Below are positions 53,956 to 64,000 of a DNA stretch of 64,000 bases, one piece after another. The translations under genes and the position numbers were made by a program. Source of the DNA: Sporopachydermia quercuum. Taxonomy: Eukaryota > Ascomycota > Sporopachydermiomycetes > Sporopachydermiales > Sporopachydermiaceae. The stretch lies in NCBI GenBank assembly GCA_001599295.1, contig BCGN01000008.1:806001-870000 (forward strand). Direction: 5' to 3'. The notes under the pieces are model-generated. The model was not told the DNA's origin, did no database searches, and saw nothing but the letters and a program-made list of their open reading frames with translations. How positions within the stretch are numbered: position 1 is the first letter of the stretch; each line of letters opens with the position of its first letter.

Positions 53956-55671
53956 ATGCCTCTAATAGAAACACCAAACAGTATTAACGATGGACATGGA
54001 TCAGACTTGAAATGGAAGCAATTAGAAATGGCGAACCTTGAGTTTGACAATGATGAGAAGCTGCGAGCTCAAATACTTGAGCTAGAAGAAGAGTTAAATG
54101 AGTTTCAACAGTCATCACGAGAGTTAGAAGAAGAGCTAGAAAGACAGCTAGAGGAGTCTGACAGCAGGTATGCAGAAGCCTTAGAAGTGCTAGATGAGTC
54201 CAAGAAGGAAGCTAAGTTATGGAAGGTAAGTAAATTAAGATACTTCTGGTTTAATATGTTGTAAGATCTCAATTCTATTTTAGTTTAATCGAATCTTTGT
54301 TTTTGGTTGTTTTATTTATCATGACTATCTATTACTATCTAAGAGGAGAACCTAACAGACGAGAGTTATAGTCTAAATACGAATCGTATCAAACAGAAAT
54401 AACAAACTTTTCAAATGAGCAGCAGATACGGATTTCTAACTTAGAGACTGAAGTTGAACGCTTATCGATTCAACTTCGTGATACTGAAATCTCAAACGAT
54501 GATATTGAACAGAGAGAACGGTATGTAATTGGTAGTATAATTCTCTAATATAGCCTATTGATATCAATAATTGACAATATAACCATACTAACCTATATCT
54601 TTGATTAGAATTGCATCAGCCTCATTAACTGATTTAGAATCAAGATATAACGAAGCCATAGAAAAGTGTATTATGATCGAAAGTGAGCTAGCGCTCAAGA
54701 ATGAAGAACTGTCTGCTGAATCAGCTCAAGTACAACGATTGAAAGATGAGAAACAAGATTTACAGGAAGAATTAGACGTGAAAATGAAAAGGATATTCGA
54801 ATTAGAATCAATGATGGATCTAATAGAGAATAGTAAGGAGGGTATTCTTAATAATAGTACGATCAATTACCACAATAGAAGTAATAGCATCAAACATACT
54901 ATTACTTCTACATCAACATCTAACAGCCACAGCAGCAATAACAATGCTAATACTCACAGTAAACTAAGAAGATCACGAAGTGTTTCAGCTTCAGCTACTA
55001 GAGAAAGTCGGGTGCATAATCTTTCAATTTCTAAGCAAGATAGCCTGAATGCTTTGAAAGATATTATACGTAATGTTAAAGAATTGGAACGGCAATCAAG
55101 AGCTCATGAAAGAGAAAGATCTAGATCATTTTCAAGATCCAGATCTCAATCTCGTGATGCATTTGTTTCTAAAACGCGTTCTAATTCACGTTCTAGTTCA
55201 CGTTCCCATTCACGCACATATTCAAATGCTTCAGATAAAGCAACAAACTATACTACNAGTAGCAATAGTACTAATAATCATAATGCTAATGCTAATACTT
55301 CAACTATTGCTAATAGTAGCATTCCAGGCAATAATAATCATAAGATTCCAACGAACAGCGATATTAAATTATCAACACCTTTATCCCCAATTCCTGCTTC
55401 ACCAATACCGAATGATGAAACGTTTACAGCTAATAGGGCAACAACGATAATTCAATTAGAAACAAGGAATCATTTTGCATTAAGGAAGGCCAGACCGAAA
55501 TCCCCAAGTACTCCTTTACAACAGTCGAAACAAAGGAATCAACCAAAGCTTGATAAGCTAAATGCCAATGTTATTAATAATATTGATGATAATGGAAACG
55601 AAAAATATCATAATAATGATAAGTACTTATTTGATATATCAACGCCTTCCAAACTACGGTATGGTAAATGA
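53956..55671 (+). CDS. NDL1: NudE/Nudel (Ndl1) dynein regulator with RS-rich tail, three exons
   Basis: Exons are 53956-54225, 54372-54520 and 54609-55671, with introns of 146 and 88 nt (GTAAGT and GTATGT donors, CCTAAC and ACTAAC branch sites, TAG acceptors); the sum is exactly 494 codons. Residues 20-200 form a long parallel coiled coil: LRAQILELEEELNEFQQSSR, LRDTEISNDDIEQRERIASA and the NudE-like SLTDLESRYNEAIEKCIMIE followed by SELALKNEEL. NudE links Lis1 (Pac1) to dynein and promotes nuclear migration and spindle positioning. S. cerevisiae Ndl1 has only 189 residues; this protein is nearer filamentous fungal NudE in length. The carboxy half is low complexity and holds RERSRSFSRSRSQSRD and a run of Ser-Arg dipeptides, unusual for this family. 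One codon has an N (55257). Confidence 0.9.
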
Positions 55672-56377
55672 ATTAAATCAATTATCGATAATAAAGCCAA
55701 GCTATCAAACAATCCGTAAACAAATCTACTGTAATGTAGATTTCATATAGAATTCAAATATAAAAAATAGTGCCATATCTCAGAATCATAAACATAATTA
55801 CAACAGACTATTTCATTAGTATAAACACTTGTTAAGTGAAAGATATTATGAAATGAACCAAAACTTCTAATGAAATACTGACACGGTAAAACACGCGTTT
55901 ACTATTTATAATCTATGCTCGGGCAATATNTATAATCGTTAACTATTGCACTTTCGAGTAAATTACTTTCTATATGAAACGATTCGTTATTAATATTAGA
56001 AATGAATTTAAGAAATAGGAATTAGTCTGTTCATTTATGCTCTCACTGTTTAACTATATCTGGCTAGTTATTTCATGGGCCTTATCAGCAACATTAATGA
56101 TAGTAACAACAATACCATATAGGACAACACATTACTAGATTGGCTGTAGCGGAGGTATATCTGTTATAACAACATATTTTCTCAGTGAAAATCAATGTAA
56201 TATCCAAATGATCAGAAACGCAAGATACATTTTACAAGTAGTGATAATCAAATGACTGTTCATCATCCGTTTGCCTAAATATTATTCCTACGATTGCAGG
56301 GCTCTGATCATAATTAATTAAAATCCACTTTCACAGATACAGCCTTATACAAATTTCTGCTATACTCATCTATCCAT
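55672..56377. other. Convergent spacer NudE-CPS1
   Basis: About 700 AT-rich bases between two 3' ends with one N (55930). Nothing recognised. Confidence 0.4.
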
Positions 56378-58297
56378 TTACTCGTTATTACCAGGTAAAT
56401 CATCAATATTCTGAATATATGAGTAAATATAGCCAACAGTAACCAAATGAGTATTGAAATCAAGCTTCTCATCCACACTGTGAACGTTATAAGTCAATGG
56501 ATGCTTCATAAAAGTATTGAATCTGTAAATATCAGTGGTCAAATTCCAGTACCATCTTGTATCGGTATTTCCGATGACTAAGCCAGGAGTAACCAATACT
56601 GGTGATGTAATACTGTCATCTAATTCTGTAGCAAAATCCTCATATAATGTCCTTAGCGTTCCTGCAAGAACTTTCCATGATTCAGAACCAAACTTTGCAA
56701 CTGGTGCTGGTTCAACAAATCCTGATAATTTATATTCAAATGTTGCATCAGGAATAATAATTCTTTCTTCATCAGCTGGTAAGATTTCCTTCATTTCCTT
56801 GTTAACATCAAATGGATCAATGGTTCTAACGGCAATTCCATACTTCTTAGCAACTTTTAGTATCTCATCAAGAATATGTTCATAAGTTTCTTTAATTGAT
56901 GATCCGACAGCTACTCTATGATTTATTTGCATTTCTGTTGTCTCCGGTAAAGCATTATATTTAGATCCACCTTTGATAGTATCAACAGCTTGAGTGGTTC
57001 TAACTAAATATTTCAAGAATCGGTTTTTATCAAAGAATTTCAAAACTCCCTGCAGAGCTCTGGAACTTTTAAACATACTGAAAATTGCAATTTTATACTT
57101 CTCAGGCAATAAAGGTGCATGTTCAGCCAAACAATTGATGTGCTGAATCTCTGGATGGGTTTCGAGTAAAATGGGGTCAAATGGATTATCTTCAATGTTT
57201 TTAATCAATTCTGCCACAATTCCTATTCCTGTGTGTGAAGGTGGTAAAGATGAATGGCCACCTTTAGCTGCTAATGAAATAAGTGAGTCAACATACCCTT
57301 TTTCACCGGTTTGAGGAGAAACAACAGAAATACCAAATTCATTTTGAACACCTCCTATACCTTCATCTAGTAAACTAATGACGGAATCATGACCCAACTT
57401 TTCTGTTAAATATTTACCAATGAATTGGGCACCTTTATGACCAGAAGTTTCTTCATCGAAACCAAAGGCAACAATGACTGATCTCTTTGGCTTGAAATCT
57501 TCAGCAATTAATAATTCAATTGCTTCTAAGATACCAATAAGTAAATTCTTACAATCTGCGACTCCTCGACCCCAAATATATTCACCATCATAATAGGCAG
57601 AATAAGGGTCATAAGTCCATTTACTTTTTGAGCTATCATCGACTGGCACAACGTCTTGATGGGCAATATACATTGAAGGTTTTAATGATTCATCGGATCC
57701 TTTCCAAGTATAAATCAAATTATAACTATTAATCTTTTCAACAGTTAATGTATTATAGACGCTTGGAAAAGTTGCTTGTAGATAATCATGAAATGGAAGA
57801 AAAGCCTCCCACCTTTCATCTTCATCAACTGGTCCCATATCGTCGAAATTCTCAGTAGGGATTTTAACAGCAGCGATGAGTTTTTCCATTGACTTTTTAG
57901 CGAATTCCTTATCGTAAAATATTTTGTTTAAGGAAGAGTTTTCCTTAATGATTTTTGGGTAATTCACACATGTTGNCTCGCGATCTGCGAAATCAGCTAA
58001 TGTCAGTTGAGGAAGTGCATCGTTCTTTGTTGGAGAGCTTGCTTTAAGAATTCCTTCAAGAGGATTTTCTAATCCAGTGTAACTNAATAAATTGTCAAAG
58101 ATTGAAACCGAGGCACCAATATATGATGAGAGCAAAGGAGACTGTTCATAATCAATTTTGAATGTGACAACTGCGAAAAAAGGGATGGATGCAATTGCTA
58201 GAATAGAGACTAATGTGTACAGGAGTCCTCTTAGGAAACAGGTGACAGAACAGGAGGAACCAGAGGTTCCTTTAGAAGACGATTGTTTTGAGCCCAT
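56378..58297 (-). CDS. CPS1: Carboxypeptidase S, vacuolar M20 metallopeptidase
   Basis: The 639-residue product matches Cps1 (576 residues in S. cerevisiae). A short basic cytoplasmic amino end with Lys and Ser is followed by one membrane anchor (LLYTLVSILAIASIPFFAVV), giving a type II topology for sorting to the vacuole through multivesicular bodies. The M20 catalytic blocks are present: PSMYIAHQDVVPV with zinc ligand His213, IWGRGVADCKN with bridging Asp248, and AFGFDEETSGHKG with catalytic Glu282 and Glu283. GGHSSLPPSHTGIG and NHRVAVGSS mark the dimerisation lid, and VIGNTDTRWYWNLT the final substrate block. It cleaves carboxy-terminal residues from Gly-X peptides and supports nitrogen scavenging. 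It is intron-free. Two codons contain N. Confidence 0.95.
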   Translation of the reverse strand: MGSKQSSSKGTSGSSCSVTCFLRGLLYTLVSILAIASIPFFAVVTFKIDYEQSPLLSSYIGASVSIFDNLXSYTGLENPLEGILKASSPTKNDALPQLTLADFADREXTCVNYPKIIKENSSLNKIFYDKEFAKKSMEKLIAAVKIPTENFDDMGPVDEDERWEAFLPFHDYLQATFPSVYNTLTVEKINSYNLIYTWKGSDESLKPSMYIAHQDVVPVDDSSKSKWTYDPYSAYYDGEYIWGRGVADCKNLLIGILEAIELLIAEDFKPKRSVIVAFGFDEETSGHKGAQFIGKYLTEKLGHDSVISLLDEGIGGVQNEFGISVVSPQTGEKGYVDSLISLAAKGGHSSLPPSHTGIGIVAELIKNIEDNPFDPILLETHPEIQHINCLAEHAPLLPEKYKIAIFSMFKSSRALQGVLKFFDKNRFLKYLVRTTQAVDTIKGGSKYNALPETTEMQINHRVAVGSSIKETYEHILDEILKVAKKYGIAVRTIDPFDVNKEMKEILPADEERIIIPDATFEYKLSGFVEPAPVAKFGSESWKVLAGTLRTLYEDFATELDDSITSPVLVTPGLVIGNTDTRWYWNLTTDIYRFNTFMKHPLTYNVHSVDEKLDFNTHLVTVGYIYSYIQNIDDLPGNNE

Positions 58298-58696
58298 ATT
58301 GTAAGATTGTCAGACAATCAATATCAATTAATCTCTCGAAAGTAAATCAGTTAATTGCTTCAATGAATGATTGAAGATTTCTCAATAGAAATTGAAATCC
58401 CCTCCTGTTTGATTATCTTATGAGAGTTATTCTGATAATCTTCCCTTCAAGAAAGTGAATTAGAATAAGACATAAAAAGAGGACCTACTGCTTCTTGGCT
58501 GGCTTGTATTGAAAAGATTACCTTCAGAAGCAATAATAGAGCTAAATCCTGAAGGATTAGATAGTTCGAATTGTAATTCAATAGGAGTTATTCATGAAAG
58601 ATGAATACTGGAGGAGCGCACGGAACAACTTTCCATTGGGATTCCTCCAACACGAGGATAAGAAATAAAGTTGAGCTAAAAATGTCATTAAGGTTG

Positions 58697-58775
58697 TTAC
58701 TTGGACCAAACTTAGTTTGATCAACAATACAAAAAAAATCGTATTGTTAATCGAACTAAGTTAACGTTTAAGTAA
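58697..58775. repeat. Long near-perfect inverted repeat (hairpin)
   Basis: Arms 58709-58730 and 58741-58762 are 22 bases each and complementary at 20 positions around a 10-base, A-rich loop (58731-58740). On the plus-strand RNA one mismatch is a G-U wobble. Beyond an internal loop TTACTT (58697-58702) and AAGTAA (58770-58775) extend the symmetry. It lies about 410 bp upstream of the CPS1 start. Confidence 0.85.
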
Positions 58776-59345
58776 TTATTGTTCATTAAATCATATGGAA
58801 ATAGAAGAAAGTCTATATGGAGTATAGATTGATTACGCTAATACTTTGATTGAGTGGAAAGACAAAGATGGAAACCAGAAACTTAGTAATCTTAATACCA
58901 AGACAGGGAAAACGTTTTGAATATGGTGTTTTTGTTATAAGAAAGAAGTTACGGCTTTAGCAGCAAGGCTACTTGAAAGTGTTCTGAAACATAAACCAGC
59001 TTGAAATGGGACTTCAAACCAACTTTCAGAAGGAGTAAAAGTTTAATTCTATTTACATTCAAAGCTTATCCTACTCGATCAAATACATTTCTTTAACTGT
59101 CAACATCAATGTGCATTCATTTCTAGTGAAATTATGATGTATTCAATTGAAGCTATTAGTAAACTATTTAACTATTAAAAATGTCTCTCTCTAGTTGCCA
59201 AAGCATGCAATTTAAAATCAGATTTGTTCAAATAGTCTGCAAAACATGTGATGTTTATTTAGTACTACACCCAACCATATGAGACAAACAAGCTAAGAAT
59301 ATCCCGTCTAATTCTCAAACTCTAAAAACGTTTAAGTTCAACTTA

Positions 59346-59395
59346 TTAAAGTTATTACTTGTGTTTCTTAACTCATTAATTATATAACTTTAATC
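59346..59395. repeat. 11-bp inverted repeat with 28-base spacer
   Basis: ATTAAAGTTAT (59346-59356) and ATAACTTTAAT (59385-59395) are exact reverse complements. In AT-rich DNA one or two of these per 64 kb are expected by chance. Confidence 0.5.
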
Positions 59396-60120
59396 GAATC
59401 ATACAGTCTTTCAAATTATTCCCAATATTTCAAATAGTTCGTTCATTATTTTACTCCTGTTGTTTATTATTTATATATTAGTTAAATCCATCATCCTTTG
59501 ATCACCAAACTGTTCAAATATAGCAGATTTTTTAATTCTACAAGTTTCAATTGCTTTCAAGAACTCCTAAATGTCTTATAATGTTCAGCATAAAATGAAT
59601 AACTAACTAGTCAGTTCCTTTCTTGAAAAGATTGCAGAAAAAAAGAGACAGGGATGGGTAATTTCTATATGCTTCCATTTTGTGTGAACCATGAAACACA
59701 CTGCTTTAGACTCTGTGAAACATCAGCAGCAGAAGAACAACAATGTTTCAGTGAGCTTTACAGCTTAACTAGAATATTACAAGAGACCATCGAAACTAGA
59801 CCTGTAAAATTCGTAGAGAAATGAATAAAGCAAGTTAGAGAAACAGAATCTTAATGTCAAATACAAGAAAGGTATTTCCGTGATACAACATAAGTTTATG
59901 TTAGTAAATATCTCTTGTAATATGTTGTTTCATTCAAGTCATTCTTTCCTGAATTAAAGAAATGTAACTATTAATGCGTTCTTGATATAAGCATGATGGA
60001 ATTAAGTTCATGTCTGAAGCATACATAATGGCAATGTCCTTCCAATTTAGTTTTACTTAAAATGAACATCAGATGCTTACCATAGGGTATGTTGCGATAC
60101 AAGCTGTGGAAATTGTCTAA

Positions 60121-61540
60121 TCATTCAACTGGTAGCAACTGTTTCTTCTTTGGTTTTACAATGAATTTTTCATTCTCGATTGGCCATACACCACCAACTT
60201 TTTCTATCAACACCTTCCTGCTGATACTGAGCATAGATTCCAATTCACTGCACTTAAATGAGATATAAGAAGCACCTATCGTCTTTAATGCAGTATCAAC
60301 CATTTTTTCGTACCCTAAGTCCATCATTCTTTTGCTTAATTCATTGGTTTCCTCGCGATACAATTTGAACCAATTGACATAATCTTTGGTTGCCCAAGCA
60401 GTAATTAAATCTTTCAATTGTGTATCAGAAGATAAAAATTTGAACAGGGTTTCAACAGCTTGAGCATTTTCATTCATTACACACAGAGAATGTATTACCG
60501 AGCAAGTAATTATTTCTTTCAGTTCCTCACTAGTCAATTGATTATTCGAGTACGAAACATTAAGAAGATAGGCAACACTTGGTAAATATGATTCAAATTT
60601 ACCATGAAACGCCGCTAATCTGAAAGAAAACAAAGCTATCTCTTTTGTCATTTCTGTTGGTGGAACTGAAAGAATCGCTTCACGTAGCTTCCCTATATTA
60701 CTAGTTAATATTTAAAAATAATAACTGGAAAGTGTCTCCATTTCAATTCAAGACGTTTTTTAATATGTGCGAATAACACTTACTAAGGGCAAAAAGTATC
60801 GAGTCTAGTTTTATTGGTCTCGACCCAGCGGAATTAGTATTGTTGGTATTACTGTCTATTATCTGTTCTTTTATCTGTTCTTTGGTTATTGTATTATCAT
60901 TTGGATTGATACTTTGCAGCAAGTATTTAGTTCCCTCTTTATCGCTTTGTTGTTTGCAGTATAAGACAAACTATGTAGATGTTAATATACTTTTTGTAAT
61001 TATAATCTTTGGAAGTTTTCTCTGTATACCAATTTATTACTTCTTAGCTGCTTTTCTAGAACCAAACGTACCTCTTGTTTGACCTTTTCAAAAAACAATT
61101 GTCTGTCTTTTTCGTTGTCACGAAGCCTAAAAATTATAACAAATCATTAATATCACACAAAATAATAGAAATTATCAGTAACTGTAGTGGCTGACAGCTC
61201 CTTGTTTGAACCAAACATACCTTGTATCCTCACCGCGACTCACTAATCCATATTCCTCTTCTAGCGTTGGATCTGACTTGCTTGCAGCATTTTCCACCTT
61301 GAATTTGTTCCTCCTTTNTAGAATATCATCAAAATTCGACTGAAACCCACCTTGAATTATATCTGTTGAGTTATTTCTAGACTTGTCTCTTCTATTACTA
61401 TTTCTTGTATTCCTAGAAGATCGGGCAGATGATCCGGCGCCAGACGATGATGAGGTGCCGTTNTTATTGGTATTACCAGTACTGTTTCCTCCAAGGTAAG
61501 AATTGGACTTGTATCTATTATATCTATTGTTATTGCTCAT
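60121..61540 (-). CDS. Hypothetical four-exon protein with PCI-like (CSN8/PSMD8/eIF3K-type) carboxy half
   Basis: Exons are 61540-61221, 61126-61072, 60970-60784 and 60692-60121; introns of 91-101 nt have GTATGT, GTACGT and GTAAGT donors, TTAAC-type branch sites in the last two, and TAG acceptors. The sum is exactly 378 codons. Splicing rebuilds LEEEYGLVSRGEDTRLRDNE followed by KDRQLFFEKVKQE, and LDSILFALRKLREAILSVPP. The amino 70 residues are Asn/Ser/Arg-rich, like an RNA-binding or disordered tail. The carboxy half is helical: IALFSFRLAAFHGKFESYLP followed by SVAYLL, then WATKDYVNWFKLYREETNEL, and ends GGVWPIENEKFIVKPKKKQ, which resembles the winged-helix end of PCI-fold proteins of the CSN8/PSMD8/eIF3K or Thp3 type. 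I cannot assign an orthologue. Confidence 0.75.
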
Positions 61541-62416
61541 TTTTCTGTATTAATCACCAAGTTATTTATTCTGCTGAATATTCGGAATCATTTCTAGTGA
61601 TAGTACTAAGAACTAGGTGATCGATAATCGGCAACCTTTTGGCTTTCAATGCAACATTTCCCGCTNTTTAACTTCTGCAGCCTCTAATCTTTTCTTATCG
61701 CGTTATTCTAACTGATGGACAAGTTTAATCAGGAAAAAACAGTTGGTATATTAGTCCTAAACAAACGGATAAATTATAGAAATGAAAGAATGTATTAGTA
61801 TTGCTAAGATAATGTTAAGGCTTTACTAAACTATCAACAGTAAACTCATTACCCTTTGAGTAAATCACTCTCTCAACCTAACATATTATGAATGTTGGCA
61901 CCACAATGCCCTAATGTAGGCATATAAACTTTTCTGGAATAAAGTTAATAAATTATTCAAACGTTATTCCAGGCCTTTCAACTCTAATTCTGAGAGAGCT
62001 ATTCCGTCTTTGAAGTTGAGGAATGCTGGACGTATGAATGTTAGAACAGAGCGAGAAGAGGCTATTGAAAGAACACGAATAAACACGGAAGCCTCCGGCT
62101 TGCTGAAAATAATCAATTAACAACTTCACTATTCTTCCACTTGAAAGGCATTTCAAAATGGACGCAAAACAGTTCCGGTGCATTAGTGTAATGCCGTTCA
62201 TACCTCCTCATTACATAACGAAATATATATAAGAGTAAAGAGCATAGTATATTATATGGTTAAGTTATGGATAATTGATGATCTAGGTAAGACAATAAGA
62301 AACAAAACGCACTATTCACATTTGTCAACAAAACATAATTACAAAATATAGAGAAATAGATAAACAATCAGCTCGTCATTTGTTCCGAAATACCATCAAA
62401 TACGTTTAACCTCAAC
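61541..62416. promoter_or_regulatory. Spacer between MCH1 3' end and the PCI-like gene start
   Basis: About 880 bases. The promoter of the minus-strand PCI-like gene should lie near 61541. An 82-codon minus-strand frame (61953-62201) has no family. Nothing else recognised. Confidence 0.4.
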
Positions 62417-64000
62417 TTATCGGTATCGCCTAAGTAACAATTGATACAGCCAGCTTTTCAAGTTACCTGACCGTATTATATTCTCAGCAATAAATCCAAG
62501 TGCTAGAACAGAGCATCCTAAACTCATTGTAAACACTAATGAATAACAATTATGGCCAATGATACACGCGTGAATCTCCTTGCCATCTTCTTTTGTTATG
62601 GTTTGAATATGTGAATCAAAAACTACGCCAAACAGGATATTAAAACTATATGAAGTTAAAATAGGTGCCATTGCAGTGAAACCATACGTTTGAGCAAAAT
62701 TCTTCAGTCCAAATGTATCAGCTATAATTGATGGGAACAATCCATAACAGAACCCATAAGCTAAACCTGTTGCTGACGATAGTATCCATAAACTATCAAT
62801 ATGGCTTATTAACATACCGAACATTTGATTTAGAACTGTTAAAACCCCTGGAACTAACAGAATATAATTCCTTGATAGTTTCAGTTTTGCATCAACATAA
62901 TCAGATAAAACACCAGCAGCAATTCTCCCTGAAAAACTTGCTATTGATATAAGTGCAACGTGATACTGTTGAATTTGCTGCACCTTTGGCTCATCCAGAT
63001 TCAAGCTGAATGTCAATGCCCTTATTATATATCCACAAGAGTAAATATATAATTGGCCAACACCAGAAAGAAGTCCCAATATAATAAAACAAGACCAGAA
63101 GGCAAAATGTTTCAATAATCTAATTCCTGCTGCTTCATGTAATTCATTGCTTAGTTTTTCCATTATCAGTTTAGGAGATGTAACCACTGGAGATAAAACA
63201 TCATTAGTCCGGCCAATACCAGGTTCAGCAACAAAGGGTGCAACTTCATTCAACATAGCACTTCCAAGTTTTGGACTGAAATATGCGTTACTACTTCTTG
63301 GGTCTGAAATATCATCATCTGCTTTCAATTTAGGTGTAGATACTCCAGAGCCTAATAAATGTAATTCAATATCTGATCCTCTGGAATTAAGAGCTGTATC
63401 TAATCTAAGATTTGCAGACCCTAATCTTTCCTTCAATTCGTCTTCTAATGATTCTCTATTCTTACCAGCTTGTGGTAAAGGATTATAAGCGATACTAGAA
63501 ACTGTGGCTGATGTTGTCATGAAAGGCAATGACAAAACACTGAAAATAATTGATGAAACTATCAGTAAAACTAATAAGTGTTCAGTACTGCCTGGAAAAG
63601 CCAAAGATGCAATAAACGAGTAAAACGAAGCTGAAAGGCCAAATGCCGACACTGGCATAGCAGAAGCTAATGCTTTTTGTCTTGGGAAATTAACGGTACA
63701 GCATTTGATAGCTGCAGTGACTCCTAATTGACTACCAATCCCAACCAGTGATAAAGACAATGCAACAACCAAAAAATGACCCGTGGCCTTAACGTATGCC
63801 AACCATATAAAATAATATCCTAACGCNTTGATTAACCCACAAAATAATACTGGTAAGAAAAATCCTTTCTTATCAACAAAGTAGCCAGCAATAGGTCCAA
63901 CCAGCGACATTCCTAATGAGCCAATTAATATAATTGATGATGTTTCTGTAGTTGTAAAATTCAATCTAGTAGCTAATTGAGTACTATAAGCTGAAAACAT
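62417..64000 (-). CDS. MCH1: Mch1-like MFS transporter, cut at the window edge
   Basis: At least 527 residues, with the amino end missing: the visible frame opens FSAYSTQLATRLNFTTTETS, which in Mch1 lies inside the protein after the first membrane segment, so the true start is beyond 64000. GMSLVGPIAGYFVDKKG is the motif-A-like loop, and SLVGIGSQLGVTAAIKCCTV and NFPRQKALASAMPVSAFGLS are Mch1/nodulin-like signatures. A hydrophilic loop of about 110 residues divides two six-helix halves, the second containing SGVGQLYIYSCGYIIRALTF and SFSGRIAAGVLSDYVDAK. Despite its monocarboxylate-transporter name, S. cerevisiae Mch1 does not carry monocarboxylates and is vacuolar. One codon has an N. Confidence 0.9.
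   Translation of the reverse strand: MFSAYSTQLATRLNFTTTETSSIILIGSLGMSLVGPIAGYFVDKKGFFLPVLFCGLIXALGYYFIWLAYVKATGHFLVVALSLSLVGIGSQLGVTAAIKCCTVNFPRQKALASAMPVSAFGLSASFYSFIASLAFPGSTEHLLVLLIVSSIIFSVLSLPFMTTSATVSSIAYNPLPQAGKNRESLEDELKERLGSANLRLDTALNSRGSDIELHLLGSGVSTPKLKADDDISDPRSSNAYFSPKLGSAMLNEVAPFVAEPGIGRTNDVLSPVVTSPKLIMEKLSNELHEAAGIRLLKHFAFWSCFIILGLLSGVGQLYIYSCGYIIRALTFSLNLDEPKVQQIQQYHVALISIASFSGRIAAGVLSDYVDAKLKLSRNYILLVPGVLTVLNQMFGMLISHIDSLWILSSATGLAYGFCYGLFPSIIADTFGLKNFAQTYGFTAMAPILTSYSFNILFGVVFDSHIQTITKEDGKEIHACIIGHNCYSLVFTMSLGCSVLALGFIAENIIRSGNLKSWLYQLLLRRYR

Larger units (their letters stand above)
58298..60120. promoter_or_regulatory. 1.8 kb spacer with long inverted repeats, upstream of CPS1
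   Basis: The left part must hold the CPS1 promoter; the right end is the 3' side of the PCI-like gene. It contains a near-perfect 22-bp-arm hairpin (58709-58762) and an 11-bp inverted repeat (59346-59395). No coding frame is visible. Confidence 0.45.

Noticed and set aside
1-64000. CRISPR arrays, rRNA operons and intact retroelements
   Set aside because: No spaced direct-repeat arrays, rRNA sequence, or reverse transcriptase or capsid-like coding was seen.

Overview
This is nuclear DNA of a budding yeast (Saccharomycotina). It is AT-rich with scattered single ambiguous bases. I recognise 25 protein-coding genes, nearly all with clear fungal relatives: RFA2, ZIM17, ADP/ATP carrier, SFH5, MCD4, MRPS5, GPC1, MED6, MSS51, NudE, CPS1, MCH1 and others. 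Nine genes carry 18 spliceosomal introns with yeast-type donors (GTAAGT, GTATGT, GTACGT) and CTAAC/TTAAC branch sites. That is far more than in Saccharomyces and points to a lineage outside Saccharomycetaceae. CTG stands at a position that is Leu in the Sfh5 family (13278-13280), so I see no sign of CTG reassignment. The species cannot be named from the sequence.

Layout. 1-4650: an MMtag-family protein, ZIM17, RFA2 and a Mid2-like wall sensor. 4650-8509: a 3.9 kb gene desert holding an in-frame piece of mitochondrial ATP6 (a NUMT). 8510-13526: ADP/ATP carrier, a GT8 glycosyltransferase, SFH5. 14724-21572: a very long J-domain protein and MCD4. 22594-29483: a gamma-glutamylcyclotransferase-like gene whose YGTL motif is split by an intron, a PQ-loop membrane protein, and a hAT-transposase-derived zinc-finger gene. 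31652-37961: an MFS transporter, an RraA-like aldolase and a five-exon Caj1/Djp1-type J-protein. 39590-47998: MRPS5, GPC1, MED6, MSS51. 49251-55671: an unrecognised membrane protein, prenylcysteine oxidase and a NudE homologue with an RS-rich tail. 56378-64000: CPS1, a four-exon gene with a PCI-like carboxy half, and MCH1 cut by the window edge.

The genes do not form a cluster with one joint function. Mitochondrial biology is well represented (ZIM17, the carrier, MRPS5, MSS51), as are membrane and wall functions (MCD4, GPC1, SFH5, the Mid2-like sensor). Gene order mixes tandem, divergent and convergent pairs, and intergenic spacers are long (0.3-3.9 kb). I found no CRISPR array, rRNA, convincing tRNA or intact mobile element.

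Most worth a second look: the ATP6 NUMT, a near-perfect 22-bp-arm hairpin upstream of CPS1, the hAT-derived gene that keeps candidate D, D and E residues, the RS domain on NudE, a GC-rich foldable island between two convergent genes, and two hypothetical proteins without a recognised family.
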